Part shown: piece after piece, positions 8,823 to 16,951 of the stretch
How positions within the stretch are numbered: position 1 is the stretch's first letter
How the letters are laid out: every line of letters begins with the position of its first letter
Origin: Hyphomicrobiales bacterium
GTDB lineage: Bacteria > Pseudomonadota > Alphaproteobacteria > Rhizobiales > Rhizobiaceae
DNA: 64,000 nt
Direction of reading: 5' to 3'
Assembly (NCBI GenBank): GCA_900466875.1
Contig: UBNQ01000025.1
Coordinates: 62,001-126,000, forward strand
The notes under the pieces: generated by a model
What the model saw: only the letters and a program-made list of their open reading frames with translations
Database searches by the model: none
Told to the model about the DNA's origin: nothing
Program-made: the position numbers and the translations under genes

Positions 8823-10589
8823 TCACACCAGCGGACGCGGATTGGGCAGGTAATCCTTGCGGATATGTTCTGCCGCCCAATAGGCGAGGCCGCCGACCAT
8901 GCCGGTCGGGTTGTACTGGGTGTTCTGCGGGAAGGCGCTGGCGCCCATCACGAACACGTTGTGCTGGTCCCAGGCCTGCAGATAGCGGTTGATCGCCGAG
9001 GTTTTCGGATCGTCACCGGTCACCGCGCCACCCGTGTTGTGGGTGGTCTGGTACGGGCGCACGTCGAACATGGCGCCGTCCTTCTTGAAGCCGTCCTGCG
9101 CGATGTCGGGGTTCATCGACTTCACCAGCGGTTCCATCTTCGACTTCATGAACTGGATCATCTTGAGGTCGTTCGGCTGCCAGTTGAAGGTCATGCGCAT
9201 CATGGCGCGGCCGCGCGGGTCCTTGTAGGTCGGGTCGAGGTCGAGATAGTTGCCGCGATAGGACATCAGCGAACCGTGTGCGCCGATGTTCATCGAATGG
9301 CCGTACCATTCGCCGATCGCCTTCTTCCAGCCGGCACCCCAGGAGGGCGTGCCTGCCGGCAGGCCCATCGAGCGGATCGGCTGGCCGTTGGTCTGGCCGG
9401 AACGCCAGTATGCGCCGCCGATGAAACCTTCCTTGGCAAAGTCGATATTGTCCATGCCGAAGTCATCGATGCACATGCCGTTGGCGCCGGTGCCGATGAA
9501 CGGATTGAAGTTTTCGTCCTTGAAGAACAGCGTGTAACCGCCGGTCAACTGGTAGGAATAGTTACGGCCGACGACACCTTCATTGGTGTTGGGGTCGTAA
9601 GGCTTGCCGATGCCCGACAGGAGCATCAGGTGCACGTTGTGCAGCGAAAATGCCGTCAGGATGACGATATCGGCTGGCTGGAAGACTTCTTCCTGGGCCT
9701 TTTCGTCGTAATAGGTGACGCCGGTCGCGGTCTTGCCATCGGGGGCTAGCTCGACGCGCAACACGTCGGCATGGGTGCGGTATTCGAAATTCTTCTTGCG
9801 CTTGAGGGCGTCGATGATCGCCGTCTGCGGGGAAGACTTCGAATAGTTGTAGCAGCCGAAACGCTCGCAGAAGCCACAGTGGTTACACGGGCCCATCTGC
9901 ATGTTGTATTCGTTGACATAGTCCTTGGAGGCAATGCCGCCCGGGCTCGGGAAGGGGTGGTAACCCATCGCCTTGGCCGCATCGCCGAATTTCTTGCCGT
10001 CCCATGTCGAATGCATCGGCGGCATCGGGTAATCGCGCGAACGCGGTGCCTCGAACGGATTGCCGCCTTCGACGATCTTGCCGTTGACGTTGCCGGCCTG
10101 ACCGGAAATGCCGGCCACATATTCGAAGCGGTCGAAATGCGGCTCAAGCTCGGCATAGGACATCGGATAGTCCTGAATGGTCATGTCTTCAGGAATGATG
10201 TTGCCGAACTTTTCTTCCGTGTAGGAACGCAGGTGGTATTCCGACTGCATCGGACGCCAGTTGAGGCCGTTCCAGTGGGTGCCGGCGCCGCCGACGCCGA
10301 TGCCGGGCAGGAAGGTGCCGAGGCTGCGGTAGGGCAAGGCGGTTTCGTTCTGGTCGCGGCGGATGGTCAGCGTGCCGTTGCGCGGCTTCTGCATCATGCC
10401 GAGGCGCACGCCGTATTTCAGCTCGTCGATCATGTTCGGGTACTGGAAATCCGGTACCGTTGCCTGATCGTGGCCGCGTTCGAGCGCGAGGATTTCCAGG
10501 CCCTCATTGGCCAGTTCCATGCCGAGGATGGCGCCGGTCCAGCCGAAACCGACGAGGACGACGTTTTTCTTCTTTTCAGTGCGTGCCAT
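8823..10589 (-). CDS. GMC-family FAD dehydrogenase, catalytic subunit (gluconate 2-dehydrogenase type)
   Basis: A 588-residue flavoprotein. The N-terminal FAD-binding Rossmann motif is VLVGFGWTGAILGMELA and the second FAD motif is LPGIGVGGAGTHWNGL. A four-cysteine patch C235, C238, C241, C246 (CNHCGFCERFGC) resembles the Fe-S cluster site of FAD glucose/gluconate dehydrogenases. The C-terminal active site holds THNTGGAV and NPTGMVGGLAYWAAEHI. It has no signal peptide and is probably exported with the Tat-bearing small subunit. It oxidises a sugar, aldonate or polyol in the periplasm and feeds electrons to the tri-haem cytochrome. Substrate is not decidable from sequence; gluconate, sorbitol, glucose and glucoside 3-oxidation all occur among relatives. 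Confidence 0.9.
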   Translation of the reverse strand: MARTEKKKNVVLVGFGWTGAILGMELANEGLEILALERGHDQATVPDFQYPNMIDELKYGVRLGMMQKPRNGTLTIRRDQNETALPYRSLGTFLPGIGVGGAGTHWNGLNWRPMQSEYHLRSYTEEKFGNIIPEDMTIQDYPMSYAELEPHFDRFEYVAGISGQAGNVNGKIVEGGNPFEAPRSRDYPMPPMHSTWDGKKFGDAAKAMGYHPFPSPGGIASKDYVNEYNMQMGPCNHCGFCERFGCYNYSKSSPQTAIIDALKRKKNFEYRTHADVLRVELAPDGKTATGVTYYDEKAQEEVFQPADIVILTAFSLHNVHLMLLSGIGKPYDPNTNEGVVGRNYSYQLTGGYTLFFKDENFNPFIGTGANGMCIDDFGMDNIDFAKEGFIGGAYWRSGQTNGQPIRSMGLPAGTPSWGAGWKKAIGEWYGHSMNIGAHGSLMSYRGNYLDLDPTYKDPRGRAMMRMTFNWQPNDLKMIQFMKSKMEPLVKSMNPDIAQDGFKKDGAMFDVRPYQTTHNTGGAVTGDDPKTSAINRYLQAWDQHNVFVMGASAFPQNTQYNPTGMVGGLAYWAAEHIRKDYLPNPRPLV

Positions 10590-10593
10590 GGTC

Positions 10594-11295
10594 TCAGGCC
10601 CTCTCGCCGGAAATGGAAACGGGGCCGAGCGGGTACTTCACGTTGTGCTTGAGCACCCATTCCCTGTAGGAGCCGCGCGCGCCGGGGAAGCCGATATAGG
10701 TCCAGGCCTGCATGCCGTGATTGCCGCCATACATCGGATCGGCGAAATAGCCTTCCTTGGTGTTGCCGAGCAGGATGGTGAAGAACTCGCGCAGGTCCGG
10801 CCTGATCTTCATCTCGTCCTTCTGGAGCGAGGTGAGCGCCTTGTCCTGGGTTGCTGCGTCCAGTTCGGCGAAGATCTTGCCGTGGGTGACCTTGCACCAT
10901 TCGTCGAAGACGGGGATGGCCTGCTGGTAGACTTCCAGCGGCGTCAGCGGGGTCTGCCAGCCGCGCAGCGGGCTTGCCGCCGCATCGTGCGGACCCTCCA
11001 TGTACCAGTCTGCGGCGCGGCCGTAATCGCCGGCCAGCTGCATGTCGATGAAGACCGGGACGCGCGTTTCGATTGCACCGGGGCCTTCGCCTTCCGACGG
11101 GATCAGTCTTGCCACCGCTGCCATCACGAAAGCCCACTCACTGGGCTTGAGACAGATCGGTTTGTATTCAGTGAGCGCCACCGGCTCTGGCTTCTGTTCA
11201 GCTTTGGCGGGGACGGCAATGCCTGCAATGGCTGCGGTCGCCGCCGACGCTTTCAAAAAGCCTCGGCGGGACGGCAGTCCCGGAAGATCTCTCAT
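10594..11295 (-). CDS. Tat-exported small subunit, gluconate 2-dehydrogenase subunit 3 family
   Basis: A 233-residue protein opening with a twin-arginine signal (SRRGFLKASAATAAIAG, cleavage after AKA near residue 32). The body fits gluconate 2-dehydrogenase subunit 3, including DPMYGGNHGMQAWTYIGFPGA near the C-terminus. In characterised relatives this subunit folds with the GMC subunit in the cytoplasm and carries it through the Tat pore. It is the first gene of the operon and its stop lies 4 bp before the GMC start, which supports tight coupling. Confidence 0.92.
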   Translation of the reverse strand: MRDLPGLPSRRGFLKASAATAAIAGIAVPAKAEQKPEPVALTEYKPICLKPSEWAFVMAAVARLIPSEGEGPGAIETRVPVFIDMQLAGDYGRAADWYMEGPHDAAASPLRGWQTPLTPLEVYQQAIPVFDEWCKVTHGKIFAELDAATQDKALTSLQKDEMKIRPDLREFFTILLGNTKEGYFADPMYGGNHGMQAWTYIGFPGARGSYREWVLKHNVKYPLGPVSISGERA

Positions 11296-11738
11296 GGTTC
11301 ACTCCTTCATGGCTGAGGGGGACAGCCTTTGAAATTCAAGTGACGCGCTGTTGAGGAGAAGAGGGCGTCACTATGACACCTGCGCTCTATCGCCGCAGCT
11401 CTGGTGCTTCAAGGATCGAAAGGCTAAACTTTGCCTGATTTTTGCCGGATTTGAGAATGTTTTTCTATATATGAATAGCTATCGCTAAGATTGTGCCTCC
11501 ATATGGTTGTGTTGAGGGAATTTTATCCATTTTATCAGGCTGTTTGGCTATTTATACGTGTGGTTTTTTTTGGTCTTTGACCGCTCAAGCCGTCCGGATC
11601 AGGCTGCCCTAGCGGCATTGGCATGTCGCTGCGCGTCACTGTTGCTTCTGCAAACAACCGGCACATCTGCTATTGAGGTTGCCACCATTGTGCCGGGCTT
11701 TGGTCGGGCGCGAACATCTTGAAGAGGACAGTTTGCTC
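11296..11738. promoter_or_regulatory. Divergent promoter region, dehydrogenase operon and beta-glucosidase
   Basis: About 440 bp without a convincing gene. The middle part (roughly 11430-11590) is clearly AT-richer than its surroundings, with runs such as TTTTTCTATATATGAATAG and TTTATCCATTTTATC, as expected for promoters of the two divergent genes. I could not fix -35/-10 pairs or an operator with confidence. Confidence 0.5.
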
Positions 11739-13112
11739 ATGACCGATCCGAAGCTCTTTGCAGCGCGTTTTCCCGGCGACTTTGTTTTCGGCGTTGCGAC
11801 CGCCGCGTTCCAGATTGAAGGCGCGACGCGGGCGGATGGGCGTAAGCCTTCGATCTGGGATGCGTTTTCCAACATGCCGGGCCGTGTGTTCAACCGGGAC
11901 AATGGGGATGTCGCCTGCGATCACTACAATCGGCTTGACGACGATCTGGACCTCATCAAGGACATGGGTGTCGATGCCTACCGCTTTTCGATCGCATGGC
12001 CGAGGATCATTCCGGAAGGGACCGGCCGGATCAACGAAAAGGGGCTGGATTTCTACGACCGGCTCGTCGACGGCTGCAAGGCGCGCGGCATCAAGACATA
12101 CGCGACGCTTTATCATTGGGACCTGCCGCTTTCCCTGATGGGAGATGGAGGATGGACGGCGCGTTCGACGGCCTATGCATTCCAGCGCTACGCCAAGGTG
12201 GTGATGGCGCGACTTGGCGATCGGCTGGATTCGGTCGCTACATTCAATGAACCCTGGTGCTCGGTCTGGCTGTCGCATCTGCATGGCATCCATGCGCCGG
12301 GCGAGCGCAACATGGAAGCGGCGCTGGCCGCCATGCACACGACCAACCTCGCACATGGTCTGGCCGTGGAAGCCATTCGCCATGTGACGCCGAATGTGCC
12401 GATCGGGTTGGTGCTGAACGCCCATTCCGTCATTCCCGGTTCCGACAGCGCCGAAGACAAGGCCGCGGCAGAACGGGCCTTCGATTTCAACAACGGCGCT
12501 TTCTTCGGTCCAGTGTTCAAGGGTGAATATCCCGCATCGTTCCTCGATGCGCTCGGCGATCAGATGCCGAAAGTCGAGGCCGGCGATCTTGCGATCATCA
12601 GCCAGAAACTTGATTGGTGGGGGCTGAACTACTACACGCCGATGCGCGTTGCACACGATCCGGCCGAGGGGGCCGTCTATCCCGCCGCGCAAGGCGCGCC
12701 GGCTATCGGCGAAGGCGTGACGGATATCGGCTGGGAGATCTATGCGCCGGCGATGAAGTCGCTGGTCGAGGATCTATATCGCCGCTACGAGTTGCCCGAC
12801 TGCTACGTCACCGAAAACGGCGCCGCCTATAATATGGAGCTGGAAAAGGGTGAGATCGACGATCAGCCTCGGCTCGACTATTACGTCGAACATCTTTCGG
12901 TCGTGGCGGACCTCATCTCGGATGGCTATCCGGTGAAGGGATATTTCGCCTGGAGTCTGATGGACAATTTCGAATGGGCGGAAGGCTACCGCATGCGGTT
13001 CGGCCTTGTTTACGTGAATTATGAGACGCAGGAGCGGACGGTCAAGAAGAGCGGAAAATGGTATCGCGAACTGGCGTCGCAATTTCCCGGCGGCAACCAC
13101 AAGACAAGCTGA
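11739..13112 (+). CDS. abg: Beta-glucosidase, glycoside hydrolase family 1
   Basis: A 457-residue retaining beta-glucosidase of family GH1, very similar to the well-studied Agrobacterium enzyme Abg (about 459 residues). The acid/base Glu is E171 in TFNEPW and the nucleophile is E359 in VTENGA, the same spacing as in Abg. Substrate-site motifs FQIEG, YRFSIAWPRI and YFAWSLMDNFEW are intact. No signal peptide, so it hydrolyses imported beta-glucosides in the cytoplasm. The start at 11739 opens the conserved MTDP N-terminus; the frame upstream is not conserved protein. It is divergent from the periplasmic dehydrogenase operon, which may act on related sugars. Confidence 0.96.
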   Translation: MTDPKLFAARFPGDFVFGVATAAFQIEGATRADGRKPSIWDAFSNMPGRVFNRDNGDVACDHYNRLDDDLDLIKDMGVDAYRFSIAWPRIIPEGTGRINEKGLDFYDRLVDGCKARGIKTYATLYHWDLPLSLMGDGGWTARSTAYAFQRYAKVVMARLGDRLDSVATFNEPWCSVWLSHLHGIHAPGERNMEAALAAMHTTNLAHGLAVEAIRHVTPNVPIGLVLNAHSVIPGSDSAEDKAAAERAFDFNNGAFFGPVFKGEYPASFLDALGDQMPKVEAGDLAIISQKLDWWGLNYYTPMRVAHDPAEGAVYPAAQGAPAIGEGVTDIGWEIYAPAMKSLVEDLYRRYELPDCYVTENGAAYNMELEKGEIDDQPRLDYYVEHLSVVADLISDGYPVKGYFAWSLMDNFEWAEGYRMRFGLVYVNYETQERTVKKSGKWYRELASQFPGGNHKTS

Positions 13113-13359
13113 CAAAAATCAGCTCCGGATAGCGCCTAGGAAGAGTTTTTTCCTTGTTCGCGTATAATTGAAATTCCATCCCTAGGAAATGGGATGTGTC
13201 CGGGGCATTGATCTGCCACCCGCAAGGCTGCTAGGCCTTTTTGAGAGAAAGCCGATCGAATGCTCCGGAAAGTCACCTGTCATCGAATGTGCCGCCTGGG
13301 GGCGTGATCGAGCGGCATTCTCGCCGTTAAAATGACCTGACTTAACTCGTGAGTTTCAA

Positions 13360-14478
13360 ATGACCATCCAATATACCGCGACAGACGTCGCGCCGTCCGC
13401 CCAGGCGGGGGGAAAGCCGCAAGGGGCGCCTTCTGGTACTCCAATGGTTTCCTTCGAGGGCGTAACGAAGCGCTTCGGCGGTACGGGCGGCCAGCCCGCC
13501 TTCACAGCCCTTGGCGGAGTCGATTTCACCGTTGCCCACGGCGCAATCGCCGGCATCATCGGTCGCTCCGGCGCGGGCAAGTCGACACTTGTTCGCCTGG
13601 TCAACGGCCTGGAGAAGCCAACCTCCGGCAAGGTCATCGTGGACGGCACGGAAGTCGGCGGCCTGCCGGAATCGGGTCTGCGGGATCTGCGTCGCCAGAT
13701 CGGCATGATCTTCCAGCACTTCAATCTTCTGTCGTCCCGCACCGCCTTTGACAACGTCGCCCTTCCGCTCGAAATTGCCGGTGTGGACGCAAAGACGATC
13801 AAGGCGAAGGTCGGGCCGCTGCTCGATCTCGTCGGTCTCGGCGACAAGGCCAGAAGCTATCCGTCGGAGCTTTCCGGCGGGCAGAAACAGCGTGTCGGCA
13901 TTGCCCGCGCACTGGCGACCGATCCGAAACTGCTGCTTTCGGATGAGGCTACCTCGGCTCTCGACCCGGAAACGACGCAGTCCATTCTCCAACTCCTGAA
14001 GCGCATCAACGCCGAGCTCGGCCTTACCGTCCTGCTGATCACCCACGAGATGGAAGTGGTGAAGACGATCGCCACCGACGTCGCAGTGATCGACAAGGGG
14101 CTGATCGTCGAGTCCGGTCGGGTTTTCGACGTCTATGCCAGCCCGAAGCACGATACGACGCGAACGCTGCTCGCTTCGTCGCTCGCTTTGCCGGAATGGC
14201 TGCGGACTGCAATTAAGCCGACACCATCGGCAGGTGACCGGGCACTGGTGCGTCTGGTCTTTTTCGGGGAGACTGCCTTCCAGCCGCTGACGGGGCGTTT
14301 GGTTGCAGAGCTTGGTTCCGACGTCAACATTCTTGCGGGCGGCATCGAGGAGATCGGCGGCAAGCCGTTCGGTTCGCTGGTCGTTTCCTATTCCGCAGAG
14401 CCTGCCGTTCTCGAGCGGGCAAATCGCTTCTATGCCGAAACCGGCCTGACGACGGAGGTGCTCGGCTATGTCGCCTGA
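13360..14478 (+). CDS. metN: Methionine ABC transporter ATP-binding protein
   Basis: ATPase of the D/L-methionine importer, 372 residues. Walker A is GRSGAGKST, the signature [15 protein letters not shown], and Walker B runs into the MetN-typical [12 protein letters not shown]. The last ~95 residues (from VRLVFFGE) form the NIL domain that binds methionine and feeds back on transport. An N-terminal extension of about 28 residues precedes the conserved [11 protein letters not shown]; no ribosome site supports starting at that inner Met. The gene overlaps metI by 11 bp. The 247-bp upstream region holds a small CATCCC/GGGATG hairpin (about 13178-13197), but I did not find a recognisable SAM riboswitch. 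Confidence 0.94.
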   Translation: MTIQYTATDVAPSAQAGGKPQGAPSGTPMVSFEGVTKRFGGTGGQPAFTALGGVDFTVAHGAIAGIIGRSGAGKSTLVRLVNGLEKPTSGKVIVDGTEVGGLPESGLRDLRRQIGMIFQHFNLLSSRTAFDNVALPLEIAGVDAKTIKAKVGPLLDLVGLGDKARSYPSELSGGQKQRVGIARALATDPKLLLSDEATSALDPETTQSILQLLKRINAELGLTVLLITHEMEVVKTIATDVAVIDKGLIVESGRVFDVYASPKHDTTRTLLASSLALPEWLRTAIKPTPSAGDRALVRLVFFGETAFQPLTGRLVAELGSDVNILAGGIEEIGGKPFGSLVVSYSAEPAVLERANRFYAETGLTTEVLGYVA

Positions 14479-15136
14479 AATGCTCTTCAACCTGCTTTTG
14501 AAATCACTCGGCCAGACGGCGCAGATGGTTGCCGCAGCCGGTATCATCGGTTCCCTGATCGGCCTGCCTATCGGTATTTTCCTCGCCACCAGCGGCAAGG
14601 GCGAACTGTTTCCGGCTCCTACGATCAACCGTATCGTCGGACTGATCATCAACGCGGCGCGCTCCACACCGTTTATCATTCTCGTCGTGGCGATCATTCC
14701 GTTTACGCGTCTGATTACGGGAACGTCGATCGGGACTTATGCGGCCATCGTGCCGCTGACGATTGCGACCATTCCCTTTTTTGCGCGTCTGGTCGAGGCG
14801 GCCATCCGCGAAATCGACAAGGGGCTGATCGAGGCTGCCCGTGCGATGGGCGCAACCCCGACACAGATTGTCTTCAAGGTATTGCTCGCTGAAGCCCGGC
14901 CTTCGCTGATGGCGGCGCTCACCATGACCTTGGTCAGCCTGATCGGTTATTCGGCAATGGTCGGTGCCGTTGGTGGCGGTGGTCTTGGCGACCTTGGCAT
15001 CCGCTACGGTTACCAGCGTTTCATGCCGGAAATGATGCTCGCAGTCGTCGTGGTGCTGATCGTGCTGGTTCAGCTCGTCCAGAGCGCGGGCGACGGGCTG
15101 GCCCGCCGTTTCGATAAACGTAACCGCAAGAACTGA
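14468..15136 (+). CDS. metI: Methionine ABC transporter permease
   Basis: A 222-residue inner-membrane permease with five hydrophobic segments, the normal size for MetI. The cytoplasmic coupling helix is visible as [25 protein letters not shown], and the family segment [21 protein letters not shown] follows. It starts inside metN (11-bp overlap) and lies 22 bp before the first metQ gene. Confidence 0.95.
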   Translation: MSPEMLFNLLLKSLGQTAQMVAAAGIIGSLIGLPIGIFLATSGKGELFPAPTINRIVGLIINAARSTPFIILVVAIIPFTRLITGTSIGTYAAIVPLTIATIPFFARLVEAAIREIDKGLIEAARAMGATPTQIVFKVLLAEARPSLMAALTMTLVSLIGYSAMVGAVGGGGLGDLGIRYGYQRFMPEMMLAVVVVLIVLVQLVQSAGDGLARRFDKRNRKN

Positions 15137-15158
15137 ACGTTTCAGAGGGGTAAGGATA

Positions 15159-15938
15159 ATGAAGACACTGATTGTTGCTGCTGCGCTGGCTGCTCTCTTC
15201 TCCACCGGTGCGGCTTTTGCCGAAACCAAGAAGGTTGGCGTGACGCCAGGCCCTCACGCGCAGATCGTGGAGAAGGTGAAGGAAGTCGCAGCCAAGAAGG
15301 GGCTCGATCTCGATGTCGTCGAATTCTCCGATTACGTCGTGCCGAACCAGGCGCTCTCGGATGGCGATATCGACATCAACTCCTTCCAGCACCAGCCCTA
15401 TCTCGACAATCAGGTGAAGGAACGCAGCCTCGATCTCGTCAGCGTGGCGAAGTCGGTGAACTTTCCGATGGCCGGCTACTCCAAGAAGATCAAGGCTCTG
15501 TCCGAGCTGAAGGACGGCGCATCGGTCGCCATCCCGAATGACCCGAGCAATGGCGCGCGTGCGCTTCTGCTGCTGGCCGACCAGAAGCTGATCACACTGA
15601 AGGACGGTATCGGCGTGAAGGCCTCGGTTGCCGATGTTACCGAAAACCCGAAGAAGCTCACGATCGTCGAACTCGACGCTGCCCAGCTGCCGCGCTCGCT
15701 CGATGATGTCGATCTTGCCGCCATCACCACCAACTACGCGCTTGCCGCCGGCTTGAACCCGAAGACGGACGGCCTATTCCAGGAAAGCACCAAGGCACCT
15801 TACGTCGGCGTCATCGCCGTTCGCGCCAAGGACAAGGATGCCGACTGGGTGAAGACCTTCGTCGAGAGCTATCACAGCGCGGAAGTGTCCGCCTTCATCG
15901 AAGAAAAGTTCAAGGGCGCGATCACGCCGACCTGGTAA
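15159..15938 (+). CDS. metQ: Methionine-binding protein, first of two tandem MetQ paralogues
   Basis: Periplasmic NlpA/MetQ-family protein, 259 residues. The signal peptide (MKTLIVAAALAALFSTGAAFA) ends without a lipobox Cys, so it should be a soluble periplasmic protein rather than a lipoprotein as in E. coli. The mature N-terminus KKVGVTPGPHAQIVEKV and the ligand region FSDYVVPNQALSDGDIDIN and FQHQPYLDNQ are diagnostic. It is followed by a 12-bp stem hairpin (15953-15992) and a second metQ, with which it shares most conserved motifs. Confidence 0.93.
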   Translation: MKTLIVAAALAALFSTGAAFAETKKVGVTPGPHAQIVEKVKEVAAKKGLDLDVVEFSDYVVPNQALSDGDIDINSFQHQPYLDNQVKERSLDLVSVAKSVNFPMAGYSKKIKALSELKDGASVAIPNDPSNGARALLLLADQKLITLKDGIGVKASVADVTENPKKLTIVELDAAQLPRSLDDVDLAAITTNYALAAGLNPKTDGLFQESTKAPYVGVIAVRAKDKDADWVKTFVESYHSAEVSAFIEEKFKGAITPTW

Positions 15939-15952
15939 GCGCCAAAGAAATT

Positions 15953-15992
15953 GCGTTCGCGGCCACCTCCCAAGATACGAGGCCGGGAACGC
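15953..15992 (+). other. Intercistronic hairpin between the two metQ genes
   Basis: Inverted repeat GCGTTCGCGGCC/GGCCGGGAACGC, 12 bp with one mismatch and a 16-nt loop, without a T tract. It may protect or partly terminate the metNIQ1 transcript and so set the ratio of the two binding proteins. That role is inferred. Confidence 0.45.
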
Positions 15993-16025
15993 CATAAACC
16001 CAATAAAATCGTGAGGAAACATCCA

Positions 16026-16802
16026 ATGAAGAAGCTCGTACTCGCTGCCGCATTTGCGCTTGCCGCTGCAAGCTCGGCACTTGCCGAAGACATCAAGGTC
16101 GGCGTCACGCCGGGTGAACACGCCACCATCATGGAAAAGGTTGCCGCGGTCGCCAAGACCAAGGGCCTCAACATCGATATCATCGAGTTCTCCGACTATG
16201 TCGTGCCGAACCAGGCGCTGAACGATGGCGACATCCAGGCCAACTCGTTCCAGCATCAGCCCTATCTCGACAACCAGATCGCCGACCGCAAGTTCGATCT
16301 CGTCGCCGTCGGCAAGACCATCACCACTCCGATGGGCGTCTATTCCAAGAAGGTAAAGAGCCTCGACGAGCTGAAGGACGGCGATACCGTCGCCATTCCG
16401 AACGACCCGACCAATGGCGGCCGTGCCCTGCTGGTTCTGGCTTCCAAGGGCCTGATCAAGTTCAAGGACGATGCCGGCATCAAGGTCACGCCTTCCGACA
16501 TCATCGAAAACCCGAAGAAGATCGAATTCTCGGAACTCGATGCCGCACAGCTGCCGCGCTCGCTCGATGACGTAGACGCCGCCGTCATCAACACCAACTA
16601 CGCCATGGAAGCCGGCCTGAACCCGAAGAAGGATGCAATCGCCATCGAAGGCGACAAGTCTCCTTACGCCAACATCATCGTCGTCCGCTCCGCAGACAAG
16701 GATGCGCCCTGGGCCAAGACGCTGGTCGAAGCCTATCACGACGAGAGCATCCGCAAGTTCATCAACGATGAATACAAGGGCGCTCTGATCCCGTCCTGGT
16801 AA
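16026..16802 (+). CDS. metQ: Methionine-binding protein, second tandem MetQ paralogue
   Basis: A 258-residue NlpA/MetQ-family protein. The start at 16026 follows GTGAGGAAACATCC and opens a signal peptide (MKKLVLAAAFALAAASSALA) cleaved before EDIKVG, again without lipobox. FSDYVVPNQALNDGDIQAN and SFQHQPYLDNQ are shared with the first copy, and the C-terminal third (ENPKK..ELDAAQLPRSLDDVD) is almost the same. Differences cluster at the N-terminal lobe surface and tail. The pair may differ in affinity or in preference for D- or L-methionine or a related compound. A strong terminator closes the operon. Confidence 0.93.
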   Translation: MKKLVLAAAFALAAASSALAEDIKVGVTPGEHATIMEKVAAVAKTKGLNIDIIEFSDYVVPNQALNDGDIQANSFQHQPYLDNQIADRKFDLVAVGKTITTPMGVYSKKVKSLDELKDGDTVAIPNDPTNGGRALLVLASKGLIKFKDDAGIKVTPSDIIENPKKIEFSELDAAQLPRSLDDVDAAVINTNYAMEAGLNPKKDAIAIEGDKSPYANIIVVRSADKDAPWAKTLVEAYHDESIRKFINDEYKGALIPSW

Positions 16803-16831
16803 TCCGAGCACAAGAAAAATATCAATCTATT

Positions 16832-16875
16832 ACAGCCCCTTACGCGAGAGATTGCGTAAGGGGCTGTGATCTTTT
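16832..16875 (+). terminator. Rho-independent terminator of the metNIQQ operon
   Basis: Perfect 14-bp stem ACAGCCCCTTACGC/GCGTAAGGGGCTGT with an 8-nt loop, followed by GATCTTTT. Confidence 0.9.
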
Positions 16876-16951
16876 GTGGGGTATTTCACTACAATCTTAA
16901 CTGTATTTGAAGGAATGTCCGCGATAAACTTATGGTTTAGAGAGGGGTTCT

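Noticed and set aside
13113..13359. SAM riboswitch before metN
   Set aside because: I looked for the SAM-II pseudoknot core and other methionine-linked elements and saw no convincing match. Only a small CATCCC/GGGATG hairpin is present. A covariance search would settle it.
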